A DNA stretch of 64,000 nt from Acidovorax kalamii (GTDB taxonomy: Bacteria; Pseudomonadota; Gammaproteobacteria; Burkholderiales; Burkholderiaceae_C): the NCBI RefSeq assembly GCF_002245625.1, contig NZ_NOIG01000015.1, positions 58,612-122,611 of the forward strand, written 5' to 3'. A program made the translations under genes and the position numbers. The stretch's first letter is position 1; every line of letters starts with the position of its first letter. The notes beneath the pieces are model-generated. The model ran no database searches. It was not told where the DNA came from and saw only the letters and a list, made by a program, of their open reading frames with translations. Positions 53,952-62,993 of the stretch are shown in pieces.

Positions 53952-54725
53952 ATGTCCGAAGCCCTCATGGCCCCGTCACCCCCTCCCTGCGCAGCCCCGC
54001 CCGCCGCCGACGAATGCGCCGTTGTCGAGCTGCGCCAGTACACACTGCACCCGCAGCAGCGCGAGGTGCTCATTGACCTGTTCGACCGCGAGTTGGTGGA
54101 GACGCAGGAGGCCCACGGCATGCGTGTGCTGGGCCAGTTCCGCGACCTGGACCGGCCCGACATGTTTGTGTGGCTGCGCGGCTTTGCCCACATGGAATCC
54201 CGCCGCCGCGCGCTCGAAGGCTTCTATGGCGGCCCGGTGTGGGCCGCGCACCGCAGCGCGGCCAACGCCACCATGGTCGATTCGGACAACGTGCTGCTGC
54301 TGCGCCCCGCCTGGCCCGGCGCCGCCATCGCCCTGCCCCAACACCTGCGCCCCGCGCCGGGCTGCAGCGGCGCGGCGCCGGGCGTGCTCACGGCCACCGT
54401 CTTCCCCCTGCGCGAGAGCCCCACACCTGCGCTGCTGGACTTCTGCCACCACCGCATGGCGCCGCTGCTGCACCGCAGCGGCGCGCGCCAGGTGGCCTGG
54501 TACTGCACCGAGGCCAGCGCCAACACCTTCCCCCGCCTGCCCGTGCGCGAGGGCGAGCCCGTGCTGCTCGCGCTGGCCCTGTTTGGCAGCGCAGCAGCGG
54601 CCCAGGCCGTGACCGACAGCGGTGCCTGGCAGCGCGGCGTGGCCCCGGGCCTGGCGCCCTGGCTGGCGGGCCCGCCCCACACCCTGCGCCTGCAGCCCAC
54701 CGCGCGCAGCGCCTTGCACGCATGA
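53952..54725 (+). CDS. NIPSNAP family protein
   Basis: A 257-residue protein with a dimeric alpha/beta-barrel of the NIPSNAP family in its first half (VVELRQYTLHPQQREVLIDL, FVWLRGFAHMESRRRALEGF), with VWAAHRSAAN and a second, more divergent copy from about residue 155 (TATVFPLRE). AGGAG is upstream of the ATG at 53952. It overlaps the next gene by four bases and is divergent from the WYL regulator. Members are often co-transcribed with oxidoreductases; its role is unknown. Confidence 0.85.
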   Translation: MSEALMAPSPPPCAAPPAADECAVVELRQYTLHPQQREVLIDLFDRELVETQEAHGMRVLGQFRDLDRPDMFVWLRGFAHMESRRRALEGFYGGPVWAAHRSAANATMVDSDNVLLLRPAWPGAAIALPQHLRPAPGCSGAAPGVLTATVFPLRESPTPALLDFCHHRMAPLLHRSGARQVAWYCTEASANTFPRLPVREGEPVLLALALFGSAAAAQAVTDSGAWQRGVAPGLAPWLAGPPHTLRLQPTARSALHA

Positions 54726-55279
54726 AAACCCACCCGAGCACCACCATGACCACCCCTCATCTCATCACCATCCCTTCGCCCGCCGCTGTGCCCAGCGCAG
54801 CCAACGACTTCGACTTCCTCATGGGCCCCTGGCGCATCCGCAACACGCGCCTGGTGCGGCGCCTGGCAGGCTGCAACGACTGGGAGGTGTTCGACGCCAC
54901 CGGCAGCGTTCATCCACTGCCCGCCGGCGTCGGCAACTACGACAGCTTCACGCCCCTGGCCTGGAAGCCAGGCTACGTGGGCATGGCGCTGCGCGTGTTC
55001 AGCCCCGAGTCGCAGCGCTGGAGCATCTACTGGCTCGACAACCTCACGGGCGGCCTGGACCCGGCCACCGGCCAGTTGCTGCCGCCCGTAGTGGGTGGCT
55101 TTCAGGACGGCGTAGGCATTTTCGAAGGCGAGGATCTGTTGGAGGGCCGCCCGGTGCGCGTGCGCTTCGAGTGGTCGCAGATGCACACCGGCGCCCCGCG
55201 CTGGCAGCAAGCGTTTTCGGAAGACGGCGGCGCGACCTGGGAGGTGAACTGGGTGATGGAGATGGCGCGGCCGGTGTGA
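54722..55279 (+). CDS. Hypothetical protein, possible DUF1579-like barrel
   Basis: A 185-residue protein coupled to the NIPSNAP gene by a four-base overlap. The core NDFDFLMGPWRIRNTRLVRR, FTPLAWKPGYVGMALRVFS, WSIYWLDNLTGG and GVGIFEGEDLLEGRPVRVRF suggests a lipocalin-like small beta-barrel as in DUF1579 proteins, but no catalytic motif is apparent. An alternative ATG is at 54746. No function is proposed. Confidence 0.7.
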   Translation: MKTHPSTTMTTPHLITIPSPAAVPSAANDFDFLMGPWRIRNTRLVRRLAGCNDWEVFDATGSVHPLPAGVGNYDSFTPLAWKPGYVGMALRVFSPESQRWSIYWLDNLTGGLDPATGQLLPPVVGGFQDGVGIFEGEDLLEGRPVRVRFEWSQMHTGAPRWQQAFSEDGGATWEVNWVMEMARPV

Positions 55280-55329
55280 GCGCGGGCAGCCCGCGCACAG
55301 CACGCAGGCCGCCCCCAGGCCCCAAAAAC

Positions 55330-55397
55330 TGAGCCAAAGCAGCCCCTACCGCCTGATGGAAGGGCGTCAATAGCTATCAAAACAGGAGCAGTTTTTC
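55330..55397 (-). repeat. ATAGCT-type dispersed repeat
   Basis: On the minus strand it reads TTTTGATAGCTATTGACGCC, CTTCCATCAGGCGG, then GGGCTGCTTTGGCTC. It ends at the SDR stop. Confidence 0.75.
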
Positions 55398-56307
55398 ACA
55401 CCACCTGAAGCGCGGCGTCCTGCACCGGGAAGTCCGTGGACGCTGCCACCGCACGCCACTGCGCCGTCTCGTTCGCCACAAAGGCATGTTTGTCGGCAAT
55501 GGTTTGCAGCGTGTCCGTGCCCAGCGGCAGGCGCAGCGGCGGCGTGGGGCTGGCCACCAGCTGCATCACAGCCTGGGCCAGGCGCACCGGGTCGCCGGGC
55601 TGGTTCAGGTTGATGCGGCGCGCGGCTTCGCGCACGGCACCGGCGCTCTCGGCGTAGTCGTCCAGCACGCGGGGCGAAACGGCCAGTGAGGCGCTGTCCA
55701 GAAACTCGGTGCGGAAGTACCCGGGCTCGACCACCGTGGCGTGGATGCCCAGCGGCGCCAGCTCGGCATGCAGCGCCTCGGTGATGCCCTCGACCGCGAA
55801 CTTGGTGGAGCAGTACAGACCAAACCCGGCGGCCGACTGCACACCGCCCAGCGACGAGATGTTGATCACATGCCCGGCGCGCTGCGCACGCAGGGCGGGG
55901 AGCACGGCGCGGGTCACATGCAGCAGCCCGAACACATTGGTGTCGTACAGGCGCAGCACTTCTTCGGCGGTGGCTTCTTCCACCGCGCCCAGCAGGCCGT
56001 AGCCCGCGTTGTTGACCAGTACGTCGATGCGGCCGAAGCGATCGAGCGCGGCGCCCACGGCCTGGCGGGCCTGGGTCTCATCGGTCACGTCCAGCGCCAG
56101 GGGCAGCAGGGCATCGTGTGCGCCCAGGCGCTGCTCGACGGATGCGGCGCTGCGCGACGTGGCGACGACGGCATCGCCCTGGGCCAGCGCGGCCTCGGCA
56201 ATGCGCGCGCCGATGCCACGCGAGGCGCCGGTGATCAGCCAGACGCGGGGGTACGAAGAGGAAGTTGAAGTGGATGAAAAAGGGGTGGATGAAGAGGCAA
56301 TGGCCAT
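55396..56307 (-). CDS. Short-chain dehydrogenase/reductase
   Basis: A 303-residue SDR. It has the NAD(P) motif ITGASRGIGARIAEAAL, NNAGYGLLGAVEEA and the catalytic YxxxK (YCSTK) with Ser in NISSLGG. After the start (56307) there is a Ser/Thr-rich leader of about 18 residues. AAGGAACTGCC precedes the ATG. It is divergent from a LysR gene that probably regulates it. The substrate is unknown. Confidence 0.9.
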   Translation of the reverse strand: MAIASSSTPFSSTSTSSSYPRVWLITGASRGIGARIAEAALAQGDAVVATSRSAASVEQRLGAHDALLPLALDVTDETQARQAVGAALDRFGRIDVLVNNAGYGLLGAVEEATAEEVLRLYDTNVFGLLHVTRAVLPALRAQRAGHVINISSLGGVQSAAGFGLYCSTKFAVEGITEALHAELAPLGIHATVVEPGYFRTEFLDSASLAVSPRVLDDYAESAGAVREAARRINLNQPGDPVRLAQAVMQLVASPTPPLRLPLGTDTLQTIADKHAFVANETAQWRAVAASTDFPVQDAALQVV

Positions 56308-56465
56308 GGCAGTTCCTTGGGTGGCGGTGTTCGGTAGTAGGTGGGCGCTCTGGGTGCCCACGGCGGCGAACTTTAGGGATTCCATTGCCATGCGACTAGC
56401 CCATAATTTGGCGATTCATTCGCAAGCAATGCTTGCCAATCACCCTCCAACACCGCACCACCACC

Positions 56466-57449
56466 ATGGCCATCAACGAACTGCGCGCCATCGCCAACTT
56501 TGCCAAGGCCGCCGAGCTGGGCAGCCTGCGCCAGGCGGCGGCGGCACAGGGCATCACGCCACAGGCGTCCAGCCAGCTGCTGGTGCAGCTCGAATCACAC
56601 CTGGGCGTGCGGCTGTTCCACCGCACCACGCGCAGCCTGAGCCTCACGGAAGAAGGGCGGCAGTTCCTGGCCTCGGCGCAGCCGGGGCTGGCGACGCTGC
56701 AGCATGCAGTCCAGGGCGCGCGGCGCGGGCGCGAAGAAATGGCGGGGCCGCTGCGCATCGTGGCGCCGCGCTCCATCCTGCTGGAGGTGATCTGGCCGGT
56801 GCTCGACGAGTTCTGCCGCCGCCACCCGCTGGTGGAGCCCGACGTGCAGCTGGACGACCGCATCGGCAACTGGGTGGAAGACCGCGTGGATGTGGGCTTC
56901 CGCTCGGGCTACCCGCCCGAGGGCGGCGTGGTGGCGCGGCGGCTGCTCACGCTGCAGCTCATCGTGTGCGCCGCGCCCGCCTATATCGCACGCCACGGTG
57001 CGCCCGCCAGCATCGACGACCTGGCGCTGCACCGCTGCAGCGGCTTTCGCCATGCATCCACCGGCAAGCCCATGCCCTGGGAGTTCCAGGTGGGCGACGA
57101 CATCGTGGCGCGCACCATCCACCCCACGTTCTGCACCAACGACATCGAAGCCGAGGCGCGCGCGGTGCTGGGCGGCCATGCGGTGGGCCAGCTGGTGGGC
57201 CCCACGGCTGCGCCGCTGGTGCGCAGCGGCCAGCTGGTGCCGCTGCTGCCCCAGCATGTGGCGCAGCACCTGGCGCTGTACGTGTACTACGGCAGCCGCA
57301 CGGCGCTGCCTGCGCGTGTGCGGGCCTTCATCGACCTGGCGGTGGAGATGGTGGCCAACAACCCCGCCCACCTGCTCACGCCCAGAGAGCTGGCGACCCA
57401 CGGCCCTGCGGTGCAGAAGAAGCCCCGCGCGCGAAAGCCCACGCAGTGA
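56466..57449 (+). CDS. LysR-family regulator
   Basis: A 327-residue LysR protein: HTH AAELGSLRQAAAAQGITPQA with an effector domain from about residue 90. The C-terminus has a basic tail (KKPRARKPTQ). It diverges from the SDR gene (56307) across about 160 bases and converges with the second SDR. The ATG at 56466 is preferred to 56433 because MAINELRAIANF is the normal opening. Confidence 0.9.
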   Translation: MAINELRAIANFAKAAELGSLRQAAAAQGITPQASSQLLVQLESHLGVRLFHRTTRSLSLTEEGRQFLASAQPGLATLQHAVQGARRGREEMAGPLRIVAPRSILLEVIWPVLDEFCRRHPLVEPDVQLDDRIGNWVEDRVDVGFRSGYPPEGGVVARRLLTLQLIVCAAPAYIARHGAPASIDDLALHRCSGFRHASTGKPMPWEFQVGDDIVARTIHPTFCTNDIEAEARAVLGGHAVGQLVGPTAAPLVRSGQLVPLLPQHVAQHLALYVYYGSRTALPARVRAFIDLAVEMVANNPAHLLTPRELATHGPAVQKKPRARKPTQ

Positions 57450-57474
57450 GCGCCGCGCAGACCGCACCGGCCGC

Positions 57475-58254
57475 TCAAGCCGCAAACCCGCCGTCGATCA
57501 GCAAGCTCGCCCCCGTCACCATGCCCGATTCGGGCCCGGCCAGGTAGGCCACCATGCCCGCGATCTCGTCGGGGTGGGCATGGCGGTCCAGCGCCATCAG
57601 ACCGTGCATGTCGCCCGCCATGGGGCCGTCGGCGGGGTTCATGTCGGTGTTCACGGGGCCGGGCTGCACGTTGTTCACCGTGATGCCGCGCGGGCCCAGG
57701 TCGCGCGCCAGGCCCTTGGTCAGGCCCACGATGGCGGCCTTGCTCATGCCATAGACGCTGAAGCCGGGCCATGGCACGCGGTCGGAGTTGGTGCTGCCGA
57801 TGGTGATCACGCGGCCATAGGCACCGCCCTGGCCCATGTGGCGCACGGCGGCCTGGGTGGCCACGAACACGGCGCGCACGTTCACGTTGAGCGTGTGGTC
57901 GAAGTCGGCCAGCGAAAAGCTGTCCAGCACGCCCGCCACGGCCACGCCCGCGTTGTTGACGAGGATGTCCAGGCGGCCCAGCGTGCGGGCGGCGTGGTCC
58001 ACGGCCTGCGTGAGGGCGGCGGCGTCGGCGCTGTCGGCCTGCAGGGCCAGGGCCTTGCCCCCGCTGGCCTCGATGGCCGCCACCAGCGCCTGGGCCGGTG
58101 AGGCCGAGCTGCTGTAGGTGAAGGCCACGGCCGCACCGTCGCGCGCCAGGCGCCGCACGATGGCCGCGCCAATGCCGCGTGCGCCGCCGGTGACCAGCGC
58201 CACCTTGCCCGCCAGGGGTTGGTGTGTGGGGGCGGATGCCAAAACAGAAGACAT
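57475..58254 (-). CDS. SDR family oxidoreductase (FabG-like)
   Basis: A 259-residue classical SDR. TGGARGIGAAIVRRLARDGA is the cofactor motif, NNAGVAVAGVLDS the NNAG motif, ITIGST the Ser motif and YGMSK the catalytic YxxxK. The C-terminus ends in TGASLLIDGGFAA as in FabG-type reductases. It is divergent from the LysR pseudogene at 58393, with 138 bases between. The substrate is unknown. Confidence 0.92.
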   Translation of the reverse strand: MSSVLASAPTHQPLAGKVALVTGGARGIGAAIVRRLARDGAAVAFTYSSSASPAQALVAAIEASGGKALALQADSADAAALTQAVDHAARTLGRLDILVNNAGVAVAGVLDSFSLADFDHTLNVNVRAVFVATQAAVRHMGQGGAYGRVITIGSTNSDRVPWPGFSVYGMSKAAIVGLTKGLARDLGPRGITVNNVQPGPVNTDMNPADGPMAGDMHGLMALDRHAHPDEIAGMVAYLAGPESGMVTGASLLIDGGFAA

Positions 58255-58392
58255 GGTGTTTCTCCAAAAAAGAGGGGGATCAAAAAGGCCCGAAAACGAA
58301 CCAGGAACCCCTGCAGTGTCAGAAAACCATTGCCCGCGCGGTAGCCACCAATGGGCTGGATGAATTTCAACCCAAGGTTGAAAATACCGGCC

Positions 58393-59316
58393 ATGCAACC
58401 GCTCAGCCACCTCGAATCCTTTGTGCAGTCTGCCGAGTCCGGCAGCTTCTCGGCCGCCGCGCGCTTGATGGGCCTCACGCCCGCGGCGGTGAGCAAGAAC
58501 GTGGCGCGGCTCGAAGCCAGCCTGGGGGTGCGGCTGTTCCAGCGCAGCACGCGGCGCCTGGCGCTGACCGAGGGCGGGCAGCGCCTGCTGGCGCAGATCG
58601 GGCCGCCGCTGACCGCGCTGGCCGACGCGGTGGACCATGCAGCCGAGGCCGAGCAGCAGCCTGCAGGCACGCTCAAGGTGAGCATGGGCCAGGCTTTTGG
58701 CCGCGCCTACCTGGTGCCGCTGCTCACCGAGTTTTTGCAGCGCTACCCCGCCATCCAGCCCGACTGGCGTTTTGAGAACCGGCAGGTGGACCTGATCGGC
58801 GAGGGCTTTGACGCGGGCATTGGCGGCGGCCTGAACCTGAACCCCGACATGGTGGCGCGCACGCTTGGGCCCATCCATCTCGTGGTGGTGGCCGCGCCCG
58901 CGCTGCTGCAGGGCCGCAAGGCGCCACGCCACCCCGCCGACCTGGCCGCCTGGGACGGCATTGCACGCCGCGCCATCCGCACGGGGCGCGTGCCGGTGAC
59001 GACCCTGCGCAACAAGGCGGGCGAGGCCGCGCCGGTGGAGTTTCGCCCCCGCATCGTGTTCGACGACCCCGAAGCCATGTGCCAGGCGGTGCTGATGGGC
59101 CTGGGCGTGGCCGTGCTGCCCATGCCGTTTGCACAGCCCTGGCTGGCGCGTGGCGACCTGGTGCGCCTGCTGCCCGCCTAGTGGGCCGATGCCGGGCCCA
59201 CCATGCTGTACTACCCCAGCAAGAAGCTGCTGCCCGCGCGCACGCGGGTGTTTGTGGACTTTGTGGTGGAGCAGTTCAGCCGGCGCGGGTTTGCGCAGCG
59301 GGTGCGGGCGGATTGA
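58393..59316 (+). pseudogene. LysR-family regulator interrupted by an amber codon
   Basis: The frame from ATG 58393 (MQPLSHLESFVQSAESGSFS) encodes a complete HTH and effector domain to residue 262, where TAG at 59179-59181 stops it after RLLPA. The same frame then continues with WADAGPTMLYYPSKKLLPAR and FVDFVVEQFSRRGF to TGA 59316, the usual LysR C-terminus of about 44 residues. Relatives normally have a Trp or aromatic at the stop position, so a single TGG-to-TAG change is the simplest explanation. A sequencing error, suppression or a working truncated protein remain possible. It probably regulated the divergent FabG-like gene. Confidence 0.85.
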
Positions 59317-59433
59317 GGCGGGCCCTGCCCCTGCATCCATTCATCACGTCATCACGTCATCTTTGGCTGGCGCAAAGGTGGCGCCTTCTACACTGGCAGA
59401 CACGCCCCCACGCCCCCACCGAAGGAGTCCCGC

Positions 59434-60504
59434 ATGCCCATCCGCTGGCCCGTCTGTTGTGCCTCGTTGTCGCTTTGCCTGCTGGTCGGCGGGGTCGGCC
59501 TGGTGGCCAGCACTGCGCATGCGCAAACCGTCGCCACGTCCACCTGGCGCGAATCGGCCACGGCAGAAGAACAGGCGCTGGACGCCGCCGCCTTCCAGCC
59601 CGTGGAGGCCGCGCTGGCCACGCAGTACCCCGATGTGCAAAGTGCGGTGGTCGTGCTGCGCGGCCGGGTGGTGTACCGCTTCTACCGCGACGGCGAGCCG
59701 GAGAGGCTGCGCGATACCCAGTCCGCCTCCAAAAGCGCGCTCTCGGCCCTGCTGGGCACGGCCCTGGCGCAAGGCCGCATCGGCAGCGTGGACCAGCGCG
59801 TGGTGGAGCTGATGCCCGAATGGGCGCCACTCAACCCCGACCCGCGCGCCGCCACCATCACGCTGCGCCACCTGCTGACGCTGACGGCAGGCTTTGCGCT
59901 GGATGGCGGCCCGCGCACCCGCTCGGGCACTGCAGCCCCTTTGCCCGTGCGCGAGGCCTGGGCCAGGCCACTGGCCGCCGACCCGGGGCAGGTGTTTGCC
60001 TACGACAACTCCGTGACGCCGCTGCTGGTGGCCGTGCTGGAAAAAGCCACCGGCATGCCCTTGGCCGACTATGCGCAGCAGCAGCTGGTGGCTCCCCTCG
60101 GCCTGGCCGCGCCGCGTTACCAGGGCAGCATCGTGCACCTGCGCACGCTCGACATGGCCAAGCTGGGCCAGCTCTACCTGCAGCGCGGCCAGTGGAACGG
60201 CCAGCCGCTGCTGCCCGGGGCGTTTGCCGATGCGTCCGTGCAGGTGCAGCACGCGGGCGGCCCGCCCGTGGGGCTGCCCTATGGCTACCTTTGGTGGGTG
60301 GTGCCCGGCAAGGCGGCGCGGCCCACCTTCATGGCCAGCGGGTTTGGCGGGCAGTTCATCTGGGTGTACCCGCCGCTGGACCTGGTGGTGGCCACCACGT
60401 CCACCGTGTCGCCCGAGAGCGGCCAGCGCGGGCAGGCGCTGCACCTCATCCGCAACCCGGTGTTTGCAACGGTGCAGCGGCGGGTGGCAGCGGAGCCGAA
60501 ATAG
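59434..60504 (+). CDS. Serine hydrolase, beta-lactamase (class C) family
   Basis: A 356-residue secreted serine hydrolase. The signal peptide ends near residue 30 (TAHA-QTV). The SxxK motif is in TQSASKSALSALLG, YxN in FAYDNSVTPLLVAVL, and the third motif is replaced by SGFGGQFIW. Family members include esterases, D-amino-acid peptidases and class C beta-lactamases; the lack of a clear KTG makes beta-lactamase activity unlikely. It is followed by a palindromic repeat and converges with DUF1439. Confidence 0.88.
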   Translation: MPIRWPVCCASLSLCLLVGGVGLVASTAHAQTVATSTWRESATAEEQALDAAAFQPVEAALATQYPDVQSAVVVLRGRVVYRFYRDGEPERLRDTQSASKSALSALLGTALAQGRIGSVDQRVVELMPEWAPLNPDPRAATITLRHLLTLTAGFALDGGPRTRSGTAAPLPVREAWARPLAADPGQVFAYDNSVTPLLVAVLEKATGMPLADYAQQQLVAPLGLAAPRYQGSIVHLRTLDMAKLGQLYLQRGQWNGQPLLPGAFADASVQVQHAGGPPVGLPYGYLWWVVPGKAARPTFMASGFGGQFIWVYPPLDLVVATTSTVSPESGQRGQALHLIRNPVFATVQRRVAAEPK

Positions 60505-60519
60505 CGCAGGCTGGCCTTA

Positions 60520-60622
60520 CTCCCTCTCCCCTCGCGGGAGAGGGTCGGGGAGAGGGGGCCTGTGCAAGGCGCTGTGCCTCATCGCCCCCTCTCCCCGCCC
60601 TCTCCCACATGGGGAGAGGGAG
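60520..60622. repeat. CCCTCTCCC palindromic repeat
   Basis: Two hairpins are built from CCCTCTCCC/GGGAGAGGG (60522-60544 and 60598-60620). They lie between convergent genes and probably act as REP-like transcription-end structures. Confidence 0.75.
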
Positions 60623-60658
60623 TGAACCCCGGCGCCTTAGTGAACACATGGAGAGCCC

Positions 60659-61228
60659 CTAAGGCTTGCGCACAAACGCCACCTCCAGCCCCTGGGCCGT
60701 CACGGTGATGGGCCCGGGCTGCAGGCCCAGGCCGTCGAACACCGCCGTGTCCTGCGGGCGCAGCTGGTGCAGCGTGACTTCGCGCAGCGACTGCTCGGCC
60801 AGCACGGGGCCATAGGCGTTGAGCAGGTCGGTCACGGCGGGCTTGAGGGTGGGGAAGTCCAACCGCCCCAGTTTGATCTGGTGCGCACGCAGCGTGCGGT
60901 CGCTGGCCTCGTAGCGCAGCGCAAATTCCACGTCGAAGCTGCCGCCGTGGCTGCGCCGCAGCGCGGGGCCCGCTGCATCCACGGCCATGGTGGCGCCCAG
61001 GCGGTTCACGGCGGGCAGCAGGCGCAATTGTGGTGCCTGCAGGTTCAGATCGAACAGGCCCTGCACCGGCACGCTGCGGGGGAATTTGGTGCCCACCATC
61101 TCCTGCAGCTGGGCCAGCGGTACGGTGTAGCTGGGCTGGGCCAGTGCACCACAGCCGATGAACAGGGCCACGCTGCCCAAGGCCAGGCTGCGGGTGGTGG
61201 TGCTCAGAAACTGGCGGCGGTGGTGCAT
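60659..61228 (-). CDS. DUF1439 domain-containing exported protein
   Basis: A 189-residue protein of the DUF1439 (YceB-like) family. The leader begins HHRRQFLSTTTRSLALGS, a twin-arginine-type signal with cleavage near ALA-Q. The mature part has SYTVPLAQLQEMVGTKFPRS, LQAPQLRLLPAVNRLG and the C-terminal LGLQPGPITVTAQGLEVAFV. Members are envelope (lipo)proteins of unknown function. AGGAGACATGCC precedes the ATG at 61228. Confidence 0.85.
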   Translation of the reverse strand: MHHRRQFLSTTTRSLALGSVALFIGCGALAQPSYTVPLAQLQEMVGTKFPRSVPVQGLFDLNLQAPQLRLLPAVNRLGATMAVDAAGPALRRSHGGSFDVEFALRYEASDRTLRAHQIKLGRLDFPTLKPAVTDLLNAYGPVLAEQSLREVTLHQLRPQDTAVFDGLGLQPGPITVTAQGLEVAFVRKP

Positions 61229-61325
61229 GGCATGTCTCCTGGAAGGAGCTGGGATGTGCGCAGGCAAAAAAAGTGCCGCAGAAGAGCACTCGGAAACACT
61301 CCGAGGCACTCAGAAATGCCGCCGA

Positions 61326-61577
61326 CTACCGCCCCACCACCGACCAGCCCGCCTGCTGGTTGGTCTTGTCGTTTTCATACTCCCAGGCCGTGCCGCAGCG
61401 GTCGCACACATAGCGGGTGAAGGTCACGGGGCCGTGGTCGCGGTCTTCCTTGCGGTTGCCGCGCTGCACCAGCTCGGCGTGGCCCGGGGCCTTGCGCCAG
61501 TTACGCTGGATGCCCTGGCAGGGCTCGCACAGGGCCATGGGTTGCAGTTCGCGTTGGCGGGCCGGGTCTTTGGTCAT
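61326..61577 (-). CDS. Small zinc-ribbon-like hypothetical protein
   Basis: An 83-residue protein with two CxxC pairs (CEPCQG near residue 17 and CDRCG near 59), the spacing of a small zinc ribbon. Residues between are polar. No hydrophobic segments. The start at 61577 (MTKDPARQREL) is chosen over longer frames. It is not linked to a recognised pathway. Confidence 0.65.
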   Translation of the reverse strand: MTKDPARQRELQPMALCEPCQGIQRNWRKAPGHAELVQRGNRKEDRDHGPVTFTRYVCDRCGTAWEYENDKTNQQAGWSVVGR

Positions 61578-61693
61578 GGTGGGGTGGCCTTCTGGTGTTG
61601 GCAAGCGGTGGGGGATCAGGATGCGCCGCGTGTGCGGTGGGGCGGCTACTGTAAGGCACTGGCGCCCCGCCCCGGCAGCGCAAAGGCCCGATT

Positions 61694-61757
61694 GCATACA
61701 AAAAACGCCGTTACCGCGCAATAGACAAGCGCATCAAGCTATCAAAACAAGAGCATC
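61694..61757 (-). repeat. ATAGCT-type dispersed repeat
   Basis: On the minus strand it reads TTTTGATAGCTTGATGCGCT, TGTCTATTGCGCGG, then GGCGTTTTTTGTATG. It is in the gap between the zinc-ribbon and GNAT genes. Confidence 0.75.
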
Positions 61758-61761
61758 ATGA

Positions 61762-62238
61762 CTACAGCGCCTTGCCCATGCGCGCGTTGTGCAGCACCAC
61801 GCCCGCGCGCTCCACGGCCTGGCGCGTTTCCACGGCAAAGCCCCGGGCCGCAAAAAAGGGCTCGGCCGCCAGGCTGACGTCCGCCCACAACCGCGCCAGC
61901 CCCTGCTGCGCGGCCTGCGCATGGATGTGCGCCATCAATGCGTGGCCCACGCCCTGGCGCGCAAACGCCGGGGCCACAAAAAACATATCGATGTAGCCAC
62001 CGGGCTGCAGGTCGGCAAACCCCGCGATGGCGCCGCCATCGGTCTCGGCCACAAAGGGCTGGTTGGCCTGCATGCGCGCAGCCCATTGCGCGGCGTCGTG
62101 CTCGGAGGGGGCCCAGGCGCCACGCTGCTCAGGGGTGTAGCAATGGCAGGCCAGGCCATGCACCGAGGCATGAAACACCGCGCGCAGCGCCGGTGCGTCG
62201 CCCGTGCGAAAGGGGCGGATCCGGACGATGGGTGTCAT
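61762..62238 (-). CDS. GNAT family N-acetyltransferase
   Basis: A 158-residue GNAT. The acetyl-CoA-binding motif is FFVAPAFARQGVGHALMAHI (R/Q-x-x-G-x-G/A type), preceded by the beta4 strand GGYIDMF and with PFFAARGF at the C-terminal strand. It overlaps the DTW gene by four bases, which suggests co-translation and perhaps a shared RNA or protein target. The acceptor is unknown. Confidence 0.88.
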   Translation of the reverse strand: MTPIVRIRPFRTGDAPALRAVFHASVHGLACHCYTPEQRGAWAPSEHDAAQWAARMQANQPFVAETDGGAIAGFADLQPGGYIDMFFVAPAFARQGVGHALMAHIHAQAAQQGLARLWADVSLAAEPFFAARGFAVETRQAVERAGVVLHNARMGKAL

Positions 62239-62993
62239 GGCGCAGGCACCATGGCCAGGCTGCGCAGCCGCAGGTGCGTGGGGTCGTCGGCTACCACCGG
62301 CAGCTGGTGCTTGGACTGCAGATAGTGGTGGGTGAAAACGTCCAGGTACGCATCCAGCACCTGCGCGGCCTGCGCCTCGCCCGCCAGCTCCAGGCACAGG
62401 CTGGCGACCTCGCTGGTGCAGAAGTGGTCGTCGCGGCGCGAGCGGCGCAGCTGGTAGCGCGAGATCTGCTCGGACGCCAGGCTCAGCACCGGAAAGCGGT
62501 CGAGGTAGGGGCTTTTGCGGAACATCTTGCGCGCCTCGGGCCAGGTGGCGTCGAGCAGGATGAACAGCGGGCGCTTCCCGTTCGGCGCGTGTTCCGGCGC
62601 GACCTGCGTCACCACCCGCTCGGGCGCCACAAACTCGCCGGGAAAGACCACATACGGCTGCCACTGCGGGTCGGCCAGCAGCGCGAGCAGGCCCGGCTGC
62701 ACCTCGGTGCGCGCCCAGCCAAACGCAAAGGTGTCGGCCACCACATCGGCGATCAGCCAGCCGGTGTTGCTGGGTTTGAGCGGTTCGATGTCGGCCATCA
62801 ACAGGCACATGCCCGCGCGCGTGGGCACCTGGGGGCGCAGTGCGCAGATGCAGTGGCTGGGCACCAGGCGGCAGCCCGCGCAGCGCTCGCCCTTGGGGCC
62901 GCCGCGCGCCAGAAAAGGTTTGGCGCTGCGGGCCAGGCGCTCGGCGCGCAGGCGCGAAACGGCGTGCGGCGCAGCGGCAGCGTGCTCACCCAT
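62235..62993 (-). CDS. DTW-domain tRNA-uridine aminocarboxypropyltransferase
   Basis: A 252-residue DTW-domain protein, the family of TapT (YfiP), which adds a 3-amino-3-carboxypropyl group to tRNA uridine 47 using AdoMet. The N-terminal Cys-rich ribbon ERCAGCRLVPSHCICALRP is present, and the DxTW motif is in LLDATWPEARKM near residue 150. C-terminal block: SEVASLCLELAGE. It overlaps both neighbours by a few bases, being in a methyltransferase-DTW-GNAT unit. Confidence 0.88.
   Translation of the reverse strand: MGEHAAAAPHAVSRLRAERLARSAKPFLARGGPKGERCAGCRLVPSHCICALRPQVPTRAGMCLLMADIEPLKPSNTGWLIADVVADTFAFGWARTEVQPGLLALLADPQWQPYVVFPGEFVAPERVVTQVAPEHAPNGKRPLFILLDATWPEARKMFRKSPYLDRFPVLSLASEQISRYQLRRSRRDDHFCTSEVASLCLELAGEAQAAQVLDAYLDVFTHHYLQSKHQLPVVADDPTHLRLRSLAMVPAP

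Noticed and set aside
59434..60504. Class C beta-lactamase (antibiotic resistance gene)
   Set aside because: SxxK and YxN are present, but the KTG motif is not clear and the sequence fits the broad serine-hydrolase family better.
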